From: Lepidodermella squamata
Taxonomy: Eukaryota; Gastrotricha
Reading direction: 5' to 3'
DNA length: 64,000 nucleotides
Assembly (NCBI GenBank): GCA_047495785.1
Contig: JBLDXI010000013.1
Coordinates: 2,356,001 to 2,420,000, forward strand
Positions 20,426 through 33,100 of this stretch are shown here, in pieces; the stretch's first letter is position 1; each line of letters opens with the position of its first letter. The position numbers were made by a program, and so were the translations under genes. The notes under the pieces were generated by a model. The model was not told the origin of the DNA, did not search any database, and saw only the letters and a program-made list of their open reading frames with translations.

Positions 20426-21000
20426 ATGCAACTTCATCAACGGCCAATATTAATCAGCCTTTTCGGGCTGATGACTTTACTGCCCCCACTTGAGGCTGTT
20501 AATAATTGCTTTTACTGTGATCCAAACGAAGCCGACTGCCACAACCCGATCAATTTCCAGGTAGTAAAATGTAGCAACGGTATCGCCGGCGTTAATCCGT
20601 GTTTCAAAATAAGAGCCACGTGAGCTAGCAATCCGGGTCCTGATTTTTGATTAATTTATTTTACTATTATTTTTCCGCCCAGTGGATCAAGAGGCTGTGG
20701 AACATATACAGGTATTATTGGTGTAAGTATTATTAATTCTCGTAAATTCTCTTACGTGATACAGCTTGCAGCACTAACTTTCCCATCGCGAACAAAGATT
20801 TCGATCCCGATCAGCCTTGGTTGTGGATCTTGCGTCAATTATTTCCTGTTCAAAAGGACTGCTTCTCATCGACTGAAGGCTGCAATCAGCTATTCTGTTG
20901 CCGCGACTTTGACAGGTGCAATTCAGGAGTTGCAATATCCGCTAACTTTTTCGCGCTTTTCTCGCTGATAACCCTGGCTACTGGTCTGTATCCATCTTAA
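20426..21000 (+). CDS. Ly6/three-finger-like GPI-anchored protein 10 (Y-type)
   Basis: Three exons: 20426-20619, 20683-20711 (29-nt microexon) and 20765-21000. The signal peptide ends near LEA. The sequence reads NNCFYCDPNEADC, NPCFKIRAT | GSRGCGTYT | ACSTNFPIANKDFDPDQPW, KDCFSSTEGCNQLFCC, RDFDRCNSG and a hydrophobic tail. The microexon, coding RGCGTYT, is shared with genes 12 and 13 only and defines the second plus-strand subfamily. Confidence 0.87.
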
Positions 21001-21455
21001 AAATGCTCATCTCGCCTGAAAAATTATTTAATGCTCAAACCGCTAAAGAATTGTTCAATCAAACATACTGTTTATGGACTTTGAAGTATAGTGAGATCGT
21101 TTCCACGAATAAAAAGTTCTTTTTTTTGATAACTAGCACTTTCATATTCTCTATTCATTTTCTCCATTTAAAACGGCCCGGAAAGAGACAGTGCCAGAGG
21201 ATATGACACCTAAGATCACTACCATAATTTTTATAATAAGCTCTGCAGAACATAAAAATAACCGCACAAGTTGACAAGTTTCGAACAAAAAGACTTCGCG
21301 GTTTCGTTATTGTCTTGGCGATTCCTCGAAAAAGCAGCTTTTAGCGCATTAGAGGCGACAAAAAATATAGCGCAGTACCGGTAGAAATTTGCGAATTTTA
21401 AAGCGCCTCGAGGCATTCTCTGTAGCGCTTAGAGATTTCACTCGCAATTCAAAAA
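21001..21455. other. Intergenic spacer
   Basis: No supported gene. Confidence 0.4.
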
Positions 21456-21963
21456 ATGCGAAGCTATCATAATCTCGTCGTAGTTTTTTTCATTACTTTG
21501 GCTGTGGCAACTGATCGAGCTAACGCTGTCAACAACTGCTGGGAATGTGATGAAGACATGGGCGATTGCCACAATCCCAACAATTGGGTAGTCGCCCGAT
21601 GCACAGCAACCCACGGAATCCCAATGCCCTGCTACAAACACGAGCCAAGGTAAACATTATTGCATAAAAATGAAAGAAGTCTTACTCTTTCAATAAAGTG
21701 GAAGAAGAGGATGTGCTTCGATATCAGCATGTTCTGCCAATAGCGGCTTCCGTCCTGTTAATTACGATCCCCAGCAGCCTTGGATATGGATCCTACAGCA
21801 GCTGTTCCCAGCTTCTAAAGACTGCTATTCACCTGTGACGGGTTGCGCGCAAATTTGGTGCTGTCGCGATTGGGACCGTTGCAACTCAGCTCGGAGCCAA
21901 AAGTCGAGTCTAACTTCCTTACCCATTTTCGCACTACTAACTCTCCTGCTTTTTCGGAGGTAG
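21456..21963 (+). CDS. Ly6/three-finger-like GPI-anchored protein 11 (W-type)
   Basis: Two exons, 21456-21649 and 21699-21963 (49-nt intron). The signal peptide ends near ANA. Landmarks are NNCWECDEDMGDC, MPCYKHEPR | SGRRGCASISAC, PWIWILQQLFP, KDCYSPVTGCAQIWCC, RDWDRCNSA and the tail SLPIFALLTLLLFRR. It belongs with genes 8 and 9 in sequence and intron number, yet lies between two Y-type genes. Confidence 0.9.
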
Positions 21964-22328
21964 TTGCAGTATAAAGAAAATGTGTATCCTAGTTTTAGCG
22001 GTTTAGCCATTTACGGCTCGAGGGCATCAATTTTTTAAATAAAAAGATAATAGCCTGTTTAGCAGATTCGTTATAACGAGATTATTTAGAGTCATGTTTT
22101 CCATCTATTATTCGCCTTTCGTTTTGAATTCGCTAACTTTAATCCATCGCAAAAAACTGCCAGCGCTAAAAACAAGCATTTAAAAACATGGTACCTTTGT
22201 GAACGGTTGCTAGTGACACTTTACCGATGCGTTTTACCTCAAGTGGTAAGCTAAAAGGCTTCCTATTATCTCTTTAACCACATCTCATTACGAGTTTGAG
22301 GTTTCCAGTAATTATCATTTGTAATAAC
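21964..22328. other. Intergenic spacer
   Basis: No gene. It ends with a pyrimidine stretch and tttccag, an acceptor-like site 20 nt before the gene 12 ATG. Confidence 0.4.
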
Positions 22329-22884
22329 ATGGATTCAATTCGGTGGATAGCCATCTTCGTATTTTTCATCGGTATTTCGGCTGTAGAAGCAGTTAATAAT
22401 TGCTTCTATTGCGATCCAAACGAAGCCGACTGCCACAACCCTATCAACTTTAAGGTGATCAGATGCAGCAGTGGAATCGCCGGAGTGAACCCATGTTTCA
22501 AAATTCGGGCGACGTAAAAAAAAATCCATACTCTTATTCATTTTATTTACCGTTTTTCCATTGCAGTGGCTCTAGAGGCTGCGGAACATATACGGGTAAC
22601 AATTGTTGAACTAGATTTTCATTAGGCTTTACATATCATTTTTTGAAGCTTGCAGCATGCCTGGTACAGTGTCAGACCGAGAATACGACCCAGATCAGCC
22701 CTGGATTTGGATTCTTCATCAGTTATTTCCCGTCGTTAAAGATTGCTTTTCGGCAACCGAGGGCTGCAATCAACTCTACTGCTGCCGGGACTTCGATCGT
22801 TGTAACGCAGCTAATTCTATTATCAGTCCCAAAATTGTATTCACAGCGTTTACCAGCGTCATTTTACGGCCAATACTCAGCTGA
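22329..22884 (+). CDS. Ly6/three-finger-like GPI-anchored protein 12 (Y-type)
   Basis: Three exons: 22329-22513, 22567-22595 (29-nt microexon) and 22649-22884. The signal peptide ends near VEA. The sequence reads NNCFYCDPNEADC, NPCFKIRAT | GSRGCGTYT | ACSMPGTVSDREYDPDQPW, KDCFSATEGCNQLYCC, RDFDRCNAA and the tail IVFTAFTSVILRPILS. It is closest to gene 10. Confidence 0.87.
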
Positions 22885-23118
22885 TATAGACTTGAATTAT
22901 CAAAGCGAAACGTTGCTCAAAATTTGGTCTGAAATGTAAATAAAAATATCGTTTCCGATGTGGAAACGCTCGCCCTGTTTTGTGAAGGAAACGATGTAAA
23001 CATGGCTTTTTAATTCAGCGAGCCCATCCCCGTTTCCTTACTTGTCAATTCAAACAATAAAAATGCTGCGCGTCGCTAAAAACTGTCAACTCCCAAACAA
23101 AATTTTCCAATTTTAGCT
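22885..23118. other. Short intergenic spacer
   Basis: No gene. It ends in caattttag, an acceptor-like site 2 nt before the gene 13 ATG. Confidence 0.4.
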
Positions 23119-23670
23119 ATGAAGAGGTTATTTTTTCCTTCGATTTTGGCGATTTTGTTGTCGCCAAGTTTGGCAGTAAATAATTGCTTCTATTGCGATC
23201 CTAATACATCGGATTGTCACGATCCGAGCAACTTTCAAGTCGTAAAATGCAGCAATGGCATTGCTGGTGTTAATCCGTGTTTTAAAATTAAATCCACGTA
23301 AGGCTATTGATGATACCGAAGTTAATTTTATAACGCTGCGCGGTTTTTCAGAGGCTTACGGGGATGCGGTACTTATGCAGGTAACTTATAGGGCCTTTAG
23401 GTGCCTTACTGTAATTTTAACTGTCTCCCAGCTTGCAGTACGAACTATCCGATACAAGATAAGGATTACGATCCTGACCAACCTTGGATATGGATTCTTC
23501 ACCAGCTTTTCCCCGTGATGAAGGACTGCTTCTCTGAGACGACTGGATGCAATCAATTATTTTGCTGCCGAGATTTCGATCGATGCAACTCATCTCCATC
23601 AGCATACCGAATAGATCTATTCATAACTATTATTGGGCTAGGAAGCTCCAAATTCTTGTTCTCAAGCTGA
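23119..23670 (+). CDS. Ly6/three-finger-like GPI-anchored protein 13 (Y-type)
   Basis: Three exons: 23119-23297, 23352-23380 (29-nt microexon) and 23432-23670. The signal peptide ends near SLA. Landmarks are NNCFYCDPNTSDC, NPCFKIKST | GLRGCGTYA | ACSTNYPIQDKDYDPDQPW, KDCFSETTGCNQLFCC, RDFDRCNSS and a hydrophobic C-terminus ending SSKFLFSS. Right-hand end of the array. Confidence 0.87.
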
Positions 23671-24526
23671 GACGTAGCATTTCAAATAAAACGCGGTTCA
23701 TGTATTGCAATCCCGACTTGAAACGGTACCTTTATTTATTTCACTTGATATCTTCATCTCTTGCCGTCGCACTTACATAGAGCTCATCAGAATTATTATA
23801 GAGATAATTATTTGATAATGTAATTGCGGCAACTTTCCACGGGCGTTCTTTGCGCAGATATATCGGAAAGTTGTATATATTTACGCATCCATGAACAATA
23901 TTTATATAAAGCCATTTGCACAGGAGACAAAAAAATTTGATATAGTGATTTTTGTGAGACATTGATTGTATTTTTTTATCTTTCAGAAATTGAGCAAGAC
24001 AGCCGATGAGCAAAAAAACACACAAATATATAGATGCGCCATACAACATTCCCACATATTTTTTCTTTCTATACAACAAAAATTTCAAGTTAAAATTCTC
24101 AATCACGTGCGACATAATTTTTAACGGTAATATTCATTTTTTCCGCATATATTTGCTTTTCATATAAATAGAAATTTATTTACGTTCGGTGCACAATATG
24201 TATGCGATAAATATTGACGGAAAAATCTATTCAATTGTTGTAATTTTTTTTTACAAATTTAACAAAATTTATACACGCATGACATTCAAGATGAAAACAA
24301 AGATGCAATAAGCGACATGATTTTTTTCATTAATTTGCACAAAAAATGATTATAATATAATTATAATATAATTCAGAAATATTTTGCACAATCTCTCAGG
24401 GCCAACTTCCTCCAAATCCGGATTTCAACCCGCCGATCAACGTTTAATATAATTTGCGTGAGAACAAAATTAAAGAGTGCGAGAAATAATATTATATAGC
24501 TAAATTAAAATTTTGTAAATAATTTT
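23671..24526. other. Intergenic, A+T-rich
   Basis: This probably contains the nuclear receptor gene's 3' UTR (minus strand), with repeated attataatataat near 24352-24372. No gene seen. Confidence 0.4.
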
Positions 24527-27310
24527 TCACTCGTATTTCAACGGAGAGCCTGAGTTAGGGTTCGCGTAACCGTTCGCTTGAGGCTGAAACTGATGCCGGT
24601 ACATTTGATACGGCTGTTGATTGCCGAATTGCGACTGGGGATGAGTCATCAGCAACATGGCTGATTGCTGCTGCTGCTGCTGTTGTTCCAACATAAATTG
24701 CTGGCTGTTATGCTGCTGCTGCTGTTGTTGATTCAGCATCATTTGCTGGTGCATCACATGCTGCTGCTGCTGATTGGGTTGGATAATACCGCCCTGTCCG
24801 TATACATGCGCGTACTGCTGCGGCAATTGGCCCCAAATCGGCGCGACAAATTGATTATGCTGCTGTTGCTGCTGCTGCTCCATAACCTGAGGTTCAGCCT
24901 TAGCCGCCCCCATGTCCTGTTGCGGAGGGAAGGTAGGCTGGCCAGGGAAATTAGGCTGGTTTTGCCGGAACATCATGTCACCAGTTGCCATTTTCGAGCC
25001 GTCAATTGGCGACTGCCGATTAGCCGGGTTCGAGAAAATAAACGCCTGTGCCTGTGGTTGTTGAGTCATCGGTTTCTGGAAAAACGACGGCGGCGTCGAG
25101 TCGGACATGGCCGAAATCACCGAGGTCGACGATTGCGGCGAGTGGGCCGCCGACGCGTCGCTCGCCCTCGCGACAACAGCGCGGAGATCCGCGAGTTTCA
25201 GCAGCAACTTCGCCATGCGATGCTGCTGGTTCTTCGCCTGATCGTCGTTTGAACTCAACTTGGCATTCGGCTCACCCGAACTAGGCGCCTCGGTGATTTT
25301 CCGCAACGCCGCGACAGTTCGGTCGAGTATGGTGTCTAAACGCGACCCATTCGTCAAACCAGCCCTGTCGGCATTCAGCAAACACGTCGCGGCCATCAGA
25401 GATACTTCGACTTCATTCAACGCTAATTCTCGACATCCGCCAACGAACTGGTTGAAATCATGCATCCCGGCGGGGCCCAGCGCCTCTAAAACGGCCTGGG
25501 TTGACGGGGTCGTCGGCCTGGCGCCCTGTTTCGGCGACTCATTTGCGGTTGTAGTCGAACTGTCCTCCATTACTACATCACTCCGCTCAGGCGATGTAAG
25601 GGCGAAGCAGTGGTCGAGTAGGATAACTTCAGCGCCAGCCCGCCTGATCAAACATAACTGGTCAGTTTGGGACAGAGCGTTGAATTCCGGGATTAGAGCC
25701 GCCCGGGCGAATGCGGCAACTCGGCGCCCGGCTGGCGACGAAACCGATAGAATACCGGCGCCTCGATTGCTGCCGCTTGACGACGCGGTTGAAGCTGTTG
25801 AAGTTATCAGCCGCTCAGCGTTGATGTTGGTCAAACTGCCGGCTAATTCTGACCCGGCGTAACCGTGGTCCGATTGCGGCGAGTCGGAACTTGCCAGGCC
25901 AACCCGTTCCTCGCCGCCGCTGCTACCCGGCGCGCCTTCGTTGCTGTCGTAGTCCGGGTCGAGAAGGCTGTTCAACAGGCCGACGTTGGTTGAGGAGGAT
26001 GAGGCGGACGATGTTAGAGTCGTCGCGCTGCGGAAATGTATCCTATACGCTTCGACTATCGCCTCAGTCGACGCCCGAGTTTCCTTCGGCATAGCAGCTA
26101 AAATTGAGTTGTAGTAGTCGCCGAGAATCGAGGCAGGGGAAGACGTGGCTGCGTTAGCTTGAGTAGGTTGAGTACTAGCAGCGCCGCCAGACCGCCGCCG
26201 TTTCCGGCCCTCATGTCTCACAGCTATAAAAAAACAAGTTTTAAGGAGGAATTTTAATTTTGTTTCACAACAAACCTTCTTTCGACATGCCGCTAGTGAG
26301 GCATTTCTGGAACCGGCAAAACTGGCATCGATTTCGAGTTAGCTTATTGATATCGCACTTCCGCTCCTTGTGACACTGGTACTGCATGTTCTTCTGAACA
26401 GATCGCCGGAAGAAGCCTTTACAACCCTCGCACGCCGACACGCCGTAGTGATAGCCGCTGGATTTATCCTGGCAAACTACGCACGGCTTGTAGACACGAG
26501 GCGGTGGGCTGTTGTCGACCTCGCTACCAGGTAGCCCTAGCAACACCCCACGCCCGCCCGCCATCGGCCCGTGGTGCCCGGCCGCCGCGGCTGCCACGAC
26601 TGCCGCGTACGCCATTTGCTGCTGGTGGTAATGCATAGCGGCGGCCGCGTCGTGGCCGTTCGCCTGGTGGTGATGGTGAAAATGAGCGGCTTGGTCCATC
26701 ATCAACATTTGTTGCTGCTGTTGTTGCTGTTGCTGCTGGTTGTTCGAAGCGTCACCAGGACCGCCGATGATGGGCGTCGGCGGCGCCATGTACTCGGTGA
26801 ACGATTCGGGGCTGGAGTCTTGGAACGATTTCTTCAACTGCTCTTCAACTATAGTATCGAGCGGAAATCCTGTTAAACAAACAAATATTACGTTAAAATG
26901 AACTTAAAATCGTAGATCAAAGTAAATTTACCGTCAGTTTGAAGTGTGGAGTCGAATTCGTGGTGTTGCCCCATCGCCGGGTGATGGTAGGCCCCGTGGT
27001 ACTGGTTGAGCAGCACCATTCCAGCGTGATGTTCTTGGTGTTGCTGTTGATACGGACCACTATTCGGCGCGAAAAGTGTCGCATAGCCACCGTTGCCGTT
27101 GACCGTCGACGTGAACGCGGCGTACTGCGGAGGCGCTTGTTGCGCCTGGCTGGGCGGCGCCGATACGGGCGTTGGCGCACCGCTGTGTTGGTACGGCGAT
27201 GGCGCCTCGCCAGGCGACGGGTAAACTGAGCTAAAATCCCCGCCGTTTTGCTGCGAAGGCGGCGGAAACATTCTATTTGTAGCCGACTGTTGTTGATACT
27301 GGTCGGTCAT
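24527..27310 (-). CDS. Retinoic-acid-receptor-type (NR1B-like) nuclear receptor with Q-rich ends
   Basis: Three exons (27310-26932, 26869-26276, 26223-24527) give 889 residues. The N-terminal region is Q/H/P-rich. The two-zinc-finger DNA-binding domain (about residues 256-321) begins [16 protein letters not shown], carries P-box CEGCKG and [15 protein letters not shown], and ends [16 protein letters not shown]. The exon 2/3 join gives [14 protein letters not shown], the RAR-type C-terminal extension. Ligand-binding-domain signature: [20 protein letters not shown] (about residues 500-520), then later helices to about 690. A Ser/Thr-rich stretch of over 100 residues separates the helix-1-like segment from helix 3. 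I could not see a canonical AF-2 helix. The last 180 residues are glutamine-rich, possibly activating. Typically such receptors bind DNA as RXR heterodimers. An acceptor-like tttag lies 2 nt before the ATG. Confidence 0.85.
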
Positions 27311-30123
27311 TTCTAAAATTCAGTAATTCGGGTAAAAAAATATTGAGAAATTAAGGCGGTTTTTTTCGAACCACGATTGCTGAAATGAGTAGGAATTGTC
27401 GGAGTTCGCCTAACGCTTGGCGGGCCGTTGCTGCCTGGAGTTGAAGGCGGAACATAGCAGGTCGGCGAAGGCGACGGTTTGATCATTTACCAACACGGTT
27501 TCAATCGTTAGCGCTTCAGTTTTTATAAATTTATATATATATTTACACGTTCTATCAAGTAGGAAATAAAATGGTTTAGTAAGGAAAAGGTTTTAAGGGA
27601 GATTGAGATGTGCGAGTGAATTTCGGCCGTTTTCTTGTCACTCGTTTCTTGTCGCATGCGCGTGCTAATATCATAATGCAACAGCGGGCTTATAGGCGCA
27701 CGTTATCGAACGCGGCTGAGCCCGGCGCGAGCTGCCGCAACACACAGGCCGAGCGCGACATCGACGAAACAGCGGATTTTTCGTACAGAGCGCAGAATCA
27801 TCTCTCGCAGCATATAGAAGTTGTGGGTAAATGTTGCGCGCACATTACTTATGTGTGTGCGCTGCGCACGGCCCGTTGTTGCGCAACCGGCGAGTTGCAT
27901 AACTGGCTATATGCGTGGGCCGAGAAAACGCGAGAGCTGTGCGCAAAAATACACATTGTACCCACACATACGAACACTCACGTTAGCAGCAGCAATATAT
28001 CCTAACAAGCGAAACACACATAACAAAGCCGCTTTTCGATATATGTCCGCATAGTATTCTTGTCGAGCAATATGCATATTATATTGGCAAATATTATAAT
28101 ATATTACTACCGTTATTATAAAACGTGCCGTCGGCTTTTCCTGAATTGCCAGCGGAACACAACACAGAGAAGGACTGAAAGAGCGAAACGCATCTTTCGC
28201 ATTTCTTCGCCGCAAAACTAGCGATTGCGCAACACCACGATAATTGCCACGCCATATATTATTACTATTAATATTATTCAGCACAGCTCCAAGTTGATAA
28301 TGGTGATAATAGAAAATGTAGGTAGGTGAAATAAAACAATTTCGCCGCAGAAATATTCTTCTGCATTATTAATATTGGTAATGGCTTAAATAATATAAGG
28401 TGGACGACACAGACACAGCGTGCCGATACACGCACCGGCGTAATATACGAGAAGGCAGGTAACATCTCGCGGCTCAGCAGCATGTGTGATAGAACATTGG
28501 CGCGAACAGCCTCCGACAACAACGCACAAATTATCGTTAGCGCCATCGCTACTTTTATTACTGTGATTATTTTCGTTACGCAACCGCTGCCTCGTTACGT
28601 TCGGCACCGTACACCTATTTATTATTTTTATTACAGTTCTCTGTAATAATTACTACACATGCGACTCGCTCACGTTTCCAGCGGCGGCGACACTGTCTTA
28701 ATCCCAAAAAGAAACCGAAATATCAGGCTCCAGCAAACTTTTATTATTTTTGTTCATATTGGTTTTTGCACGTCATAAATATTGTATTAAATAACAGTGA
28801 TAATAATATAGTTATTTTTGGTATAAACAATTTCATCATCAATCACTTCAGACTTCTGTGGTTATTTTTTGCCAAGCAGAGTACTGCAGCTCACTCTTCA
28901 AACCAGAATTATATGTGAAGAGACACCCAAAGAACCATCGTGGCAAGTCACAAACTGCAGCAAACGAGTAGTTTTTTTCGTGTAACATCAATTTTTCCTC
29001 GCCGATATATATATATATATATAGAAAAAAGCAACACCACTAGATAAGTCATAGCAAATATGAAAAAACCAGAAGTAGCATATACAAGAGAATGGAATAG
29101 TCTAGTTTTCAAGTAATAATATATCACTATTTTTTCCAGTGCTGCAATATTATTTCTTTGGAATTATATTAAGACTTGGCAATACAATATGTATGATCAT
29201 AAAATGCCAAAAGCAGCGTATATTAAGGCCATTTGATGAATTTTTTTAGGTGACAGATATCACTCAACTCGGAATTCCTGTTCTATATATATGAGAGAAA
29301 AAGCGAGAAACAAGTATTTCGACAGGTGGAATAATATATTCACAAATAAACTTCATTTCAATTTCAACAAAATGAGAATGTTCGACTTTTTCAATGATGA
29401 TTGCACAAGTTTTTTTTCTATACACAACTGCGTACCTAAATCAGACATGTATAATGACACTATTCTTATTATATACACAAAAAGCACAAATTGCGTGCAT
29501 GTGTTTCAAAATCACCATGTAGGTAGTTGAATCCAAGATGATAAAGTAGTGGGTATGTATAATGCGATTAGAAGCAAAACATGTAAAAGCGAGCAACCGG
29601 AATTTCATTCGCCACACGAAAAACCAAGCCGTATAATAGACGTGGAAAAATCTTTCCAAAAAGCCGGATATTCAGCAGTATATCGATTTTATTCACTTCC
29701 TCGACCAAAAGACAACGCAGGTATAAGTGCAACTGCTGTATTGACGGTCCGAAAAAAACATCATCTAAAAGCACTCGAAACGACGTGGAAAAAAATGAGA
29801 CGTGATTGCCGAAAAACTAAGCACCAAGTATATAGCTAATACAGGCGTGTGTGCAACTTTCCCGATATGGAAACAATAAATGTATAATATATAGACTAAT
29901 AACAACCAGCACAACAATGATTGATTTTACTTCAACATAATATTTTAATAGAAGATCAACTCCAGAAAATTATTGGGTTCTACTAAACCTGAATTTCAGA
30001 TGAATTTCTGGATTTTTATTTCGAGAAGAAAGAACGAGAGATCCCACGATAGTATTATGTTTTTTGAATAGATTTCTTCGATTGTAGCAGCCGCGTGATA
30101 AGAAGCTGTGAAAAATGATAGAC
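27311..30123. other. Large intergenic region between receptor and alpha-catulin genes
   Basis: About 2.8 kb without a supported gene, upstream of the receptor gene and downstream of alpha-catulin. It contains an (AT)n tract at about 29004-29023. Open frames here (for example 27610-28005 and 29549-29839) lack domains or consistent composition. It is likely to hold receptor promoter elements, none of which I can name. Confidence 0.4.
29004..29023. repeat. (AT)n microsatellite
   Basis: About ten perfect AT units. Confidence 0.8.
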
Positions 30124-33100
30124 TTAGAACAACCGATGCTGCTGCGGCTGCGGGTCGCCGAGGGACAGCGGATGAGCTCCGGCAGGCGCGAGATTCGCCG
30201 CCGAGCGCGAGTACCACGGCCGGCGTCCGCGCGGCATCGCATCGGGCCCGCCGATCGCAAACTGCGACGGAGCTGCAAAATTGCTGGCCGGGAACACGCG
30301 CTGCCCATTCGTCATCGTGTGAAACAACGGCGGATTCATCGCTTGCTGCTCCGCTTGTTGCTGGGTGACTTGCTGCTGCTGCTGTGGTATCGCCATCGAG
30401 CTTTGCAGCAGGATATTCACGACACTCGCAGCCGCTACGACAGCCGCGTGGCACGACGCGATAACCCGCTCGTTTTTCACGGTTATGCCCGCAGTTTGTT
30501 GGCTCTGATACGGCGCAGTCGGCACAACAGGCGGCGGCATAGCCAAAACCGCCTCGAGACGGCCGGTTGCCGCCAGCGCCTTCTCAACCGCCCCCAAAAC
30601 GTTATCTCTCAGCCCGTGAGTCGTTGGCAATTGACACGCCGTTGAGGTGGATAGGCGGCAAATAGTCCTCGCCTGTTCCGCAACAAACTGGGCCTGTAAC
30701 ATCAAATCAGCCGTTGAGTTCAACGGGCCGTTTCCGGTGCTAAACGCCGCAACAGCTCCGTCCATCGCCGACAAATTTTCAGCATGGCGACGTAGCTGCC
30801 GTAAATGGTCGAGTAACGACGGCTGAGACCCGGATCGTCTCACAAAACTCGCCACATTTTGCTGCTGTTGCTGCTGGTTCTGTTGAACAGTGTAGGGTCG
30901 ATTGGTAGTCGGGCCTAACGGGCTGCCGTTTTGCGCCAAAATTCCGCGGCGGGGCAATGAGCCCTGCCTGAAACCATTCGGCGGAGTTGCGCTCGTGCAA
31001 AGCGACTCCGCTGAGCAGAATGCGGACGAAAGTTGGTGATTGCCGGGCGAGCCTTGCGTCGCCGCGGCAAAGTTTGACATCATTTGCGGCGGGGAGTAAG
31101 AGGTTGGCGAGGCGAACAGGCCGGGCGGACCTACCAGGTCGGCTTGATTCTGCTTTCCCGCTGCCGCATTCAACGCGTTCGATGTCGCGACAGTCCGATC
31201 GCGAAGGGTGGCTAACAATCGCACCGTGCAGTCGTTCCACGCAACAGCGAAGGACCGGAACGATTCGCGGGAGACTCGACTGACCGGATTCGGAAATTGT
31301 TCAAACAGGACCTTAAAAAAGAAACAAAATCAATATTTGGTGTCGATTGGTTTGAGAAATCTTTGAGCAGTGGAAATTCAAAACAATAATCCCAAATAGA
31401 CCCTAACTTTTTGAAACGTACGAGAGTCTAACAGTCCTTTTAACCACAGAAAAAATCAAATAATCAAAAAAACTGGGCCACGATACAGAAAGGACAGACT
31501 CTGCACTAGTAACTAAACAATCATTTCCGTTCTAGTAATATGGATAGGGTTTGAAAAAACTATTTGACACATTTGACGCGAATAATAGGATAGCAATTTC
31601 CATTACCCGATACAAAAAAATCCCATGCAATACCCTTAGGGGAATTTTACATCGCCTAAATTACGCGCAGTTATTGATTGTCAATTATGCATATTTAATA
31701 GGTGAGAAAAAATTCATGGCAGAAATTTTTTGTTTTCTCAAATATAAATTTCCTTCCAATATCCAATGTCCAAAAATGAGGGAAAGTGATGACATATCAG
31801 CGTCATTCCTCAGAGATCAGGTTCTAAATGTCAGTGATTAGTATTAATAAAAAAATGTAGTAAGGGATTGCTTTGTAATAAGAAGAATCACGTGAGTCCA
31901 CCGGGCAAATTTCTGGAAAAACCAAGCGGCCCACACGATCGAATCATGCTAGTCTGAATCGGGCGTCAGATTACCACGAAATCCTCTACAGACGGATGCG
32001 CCGCGTCACATAATGAGAAAATAAAATGTTGACACAGTGGCGCTCGAAATAGATATATGCGGATAAAAAAATCATCATAATACAAAGCTATTTGTATTAA
32101 AAATTAGCAGATAAGCCGGCGATGCCGCGCGTCGCCTAATTTATTCATGTGCTTACTTGAGCAGAAGCTGACAAAGCAGCAGCAATCAGGCGCAGCCAGG
32201 CCAAAACGTGTTCGGCGTCGATCAGCAGACACTCGTTGGGCGCGACGTGGCGGAAAAGCCGAGCCGCTTCGACCGCCAAATCCGCGCGTTGCTCGAAATG
32301 CGCGACCGAACAGCGGAAGGCCGTCTGGTCACCGGACAGGGCCACGAATTCCAATTGGTTAATCAACGTCGCGTAGTCTTCGATGGCTGCAGATTCCGAG
32401 ACGTCCGGGGTGGACTGCGAGATTTTGCTCCGGCTGGGTAGAGACGACCGCGAATCGAGAGACGCGTTCGCCAATTGTTCCGCAGTTCTTTGACACTCGG
32501 CTTGTAAGAAAGTGACGATATCCACCAATCGATTCACGGCTATTCTCACATTTTCGGCGCGAGCTTCCGCACTAACCTCGCCGCTTTGTTGTCCCTCCGG
32601 GGTTTGAGCCTGTTCCGCTATTTGACAAGTCTCGGCTCGCAACCTATCGAGAAGGCCTAGCAACCGCTCCCGACTTGCATGCGGGGTGTAGGCGCAGTCG
32701 GTGAAATCTTGCAAGGCATCGGCAAGCCGATTTACCTCCGTATCTAGCCGCCGAATCGCGACAGAACCAGCGCTGTAAAACGCCTCGCCGTCAACTAACG
32801 ATCGAACATTTGCGACTAGATCACGCAGGGGCGGCATTGAATCACTCCGAACGGCTCGAGAGGATCCGGCGACCGGAAAACCGGAATCGCCAGTCGTCCC
32901 CGATGAGTCAGAATCACTTTGTGGGACAATATTTTGCCCACCATTAGTCACACTGATTGTGTCATTCATAGTTTGGCCGACGCTTTGTAACGCTTGCCGC
33001 ATCATTCTTAGAATAGAATCACGAACTCGGGCGGCTGCGACTGATTCAGGGTGACGTAGACAGGTTTTCGCAGCCGCTAGTAACAACTGAGTACCTCGTT

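Noticed and set aside
24665-27229. Long Leu/Arg-rich plus-strand frames opposite the nuclear receptor
   Set aside because: They are antisense shadows of CAG/CAA (Gln) runs in the receptor exons.
30115-30645. 176-residue plus-strand frame opposite alpha-catulin
   Set aside because: Arg/Leu-rich antisense shadow of a GC-rich coding exon.
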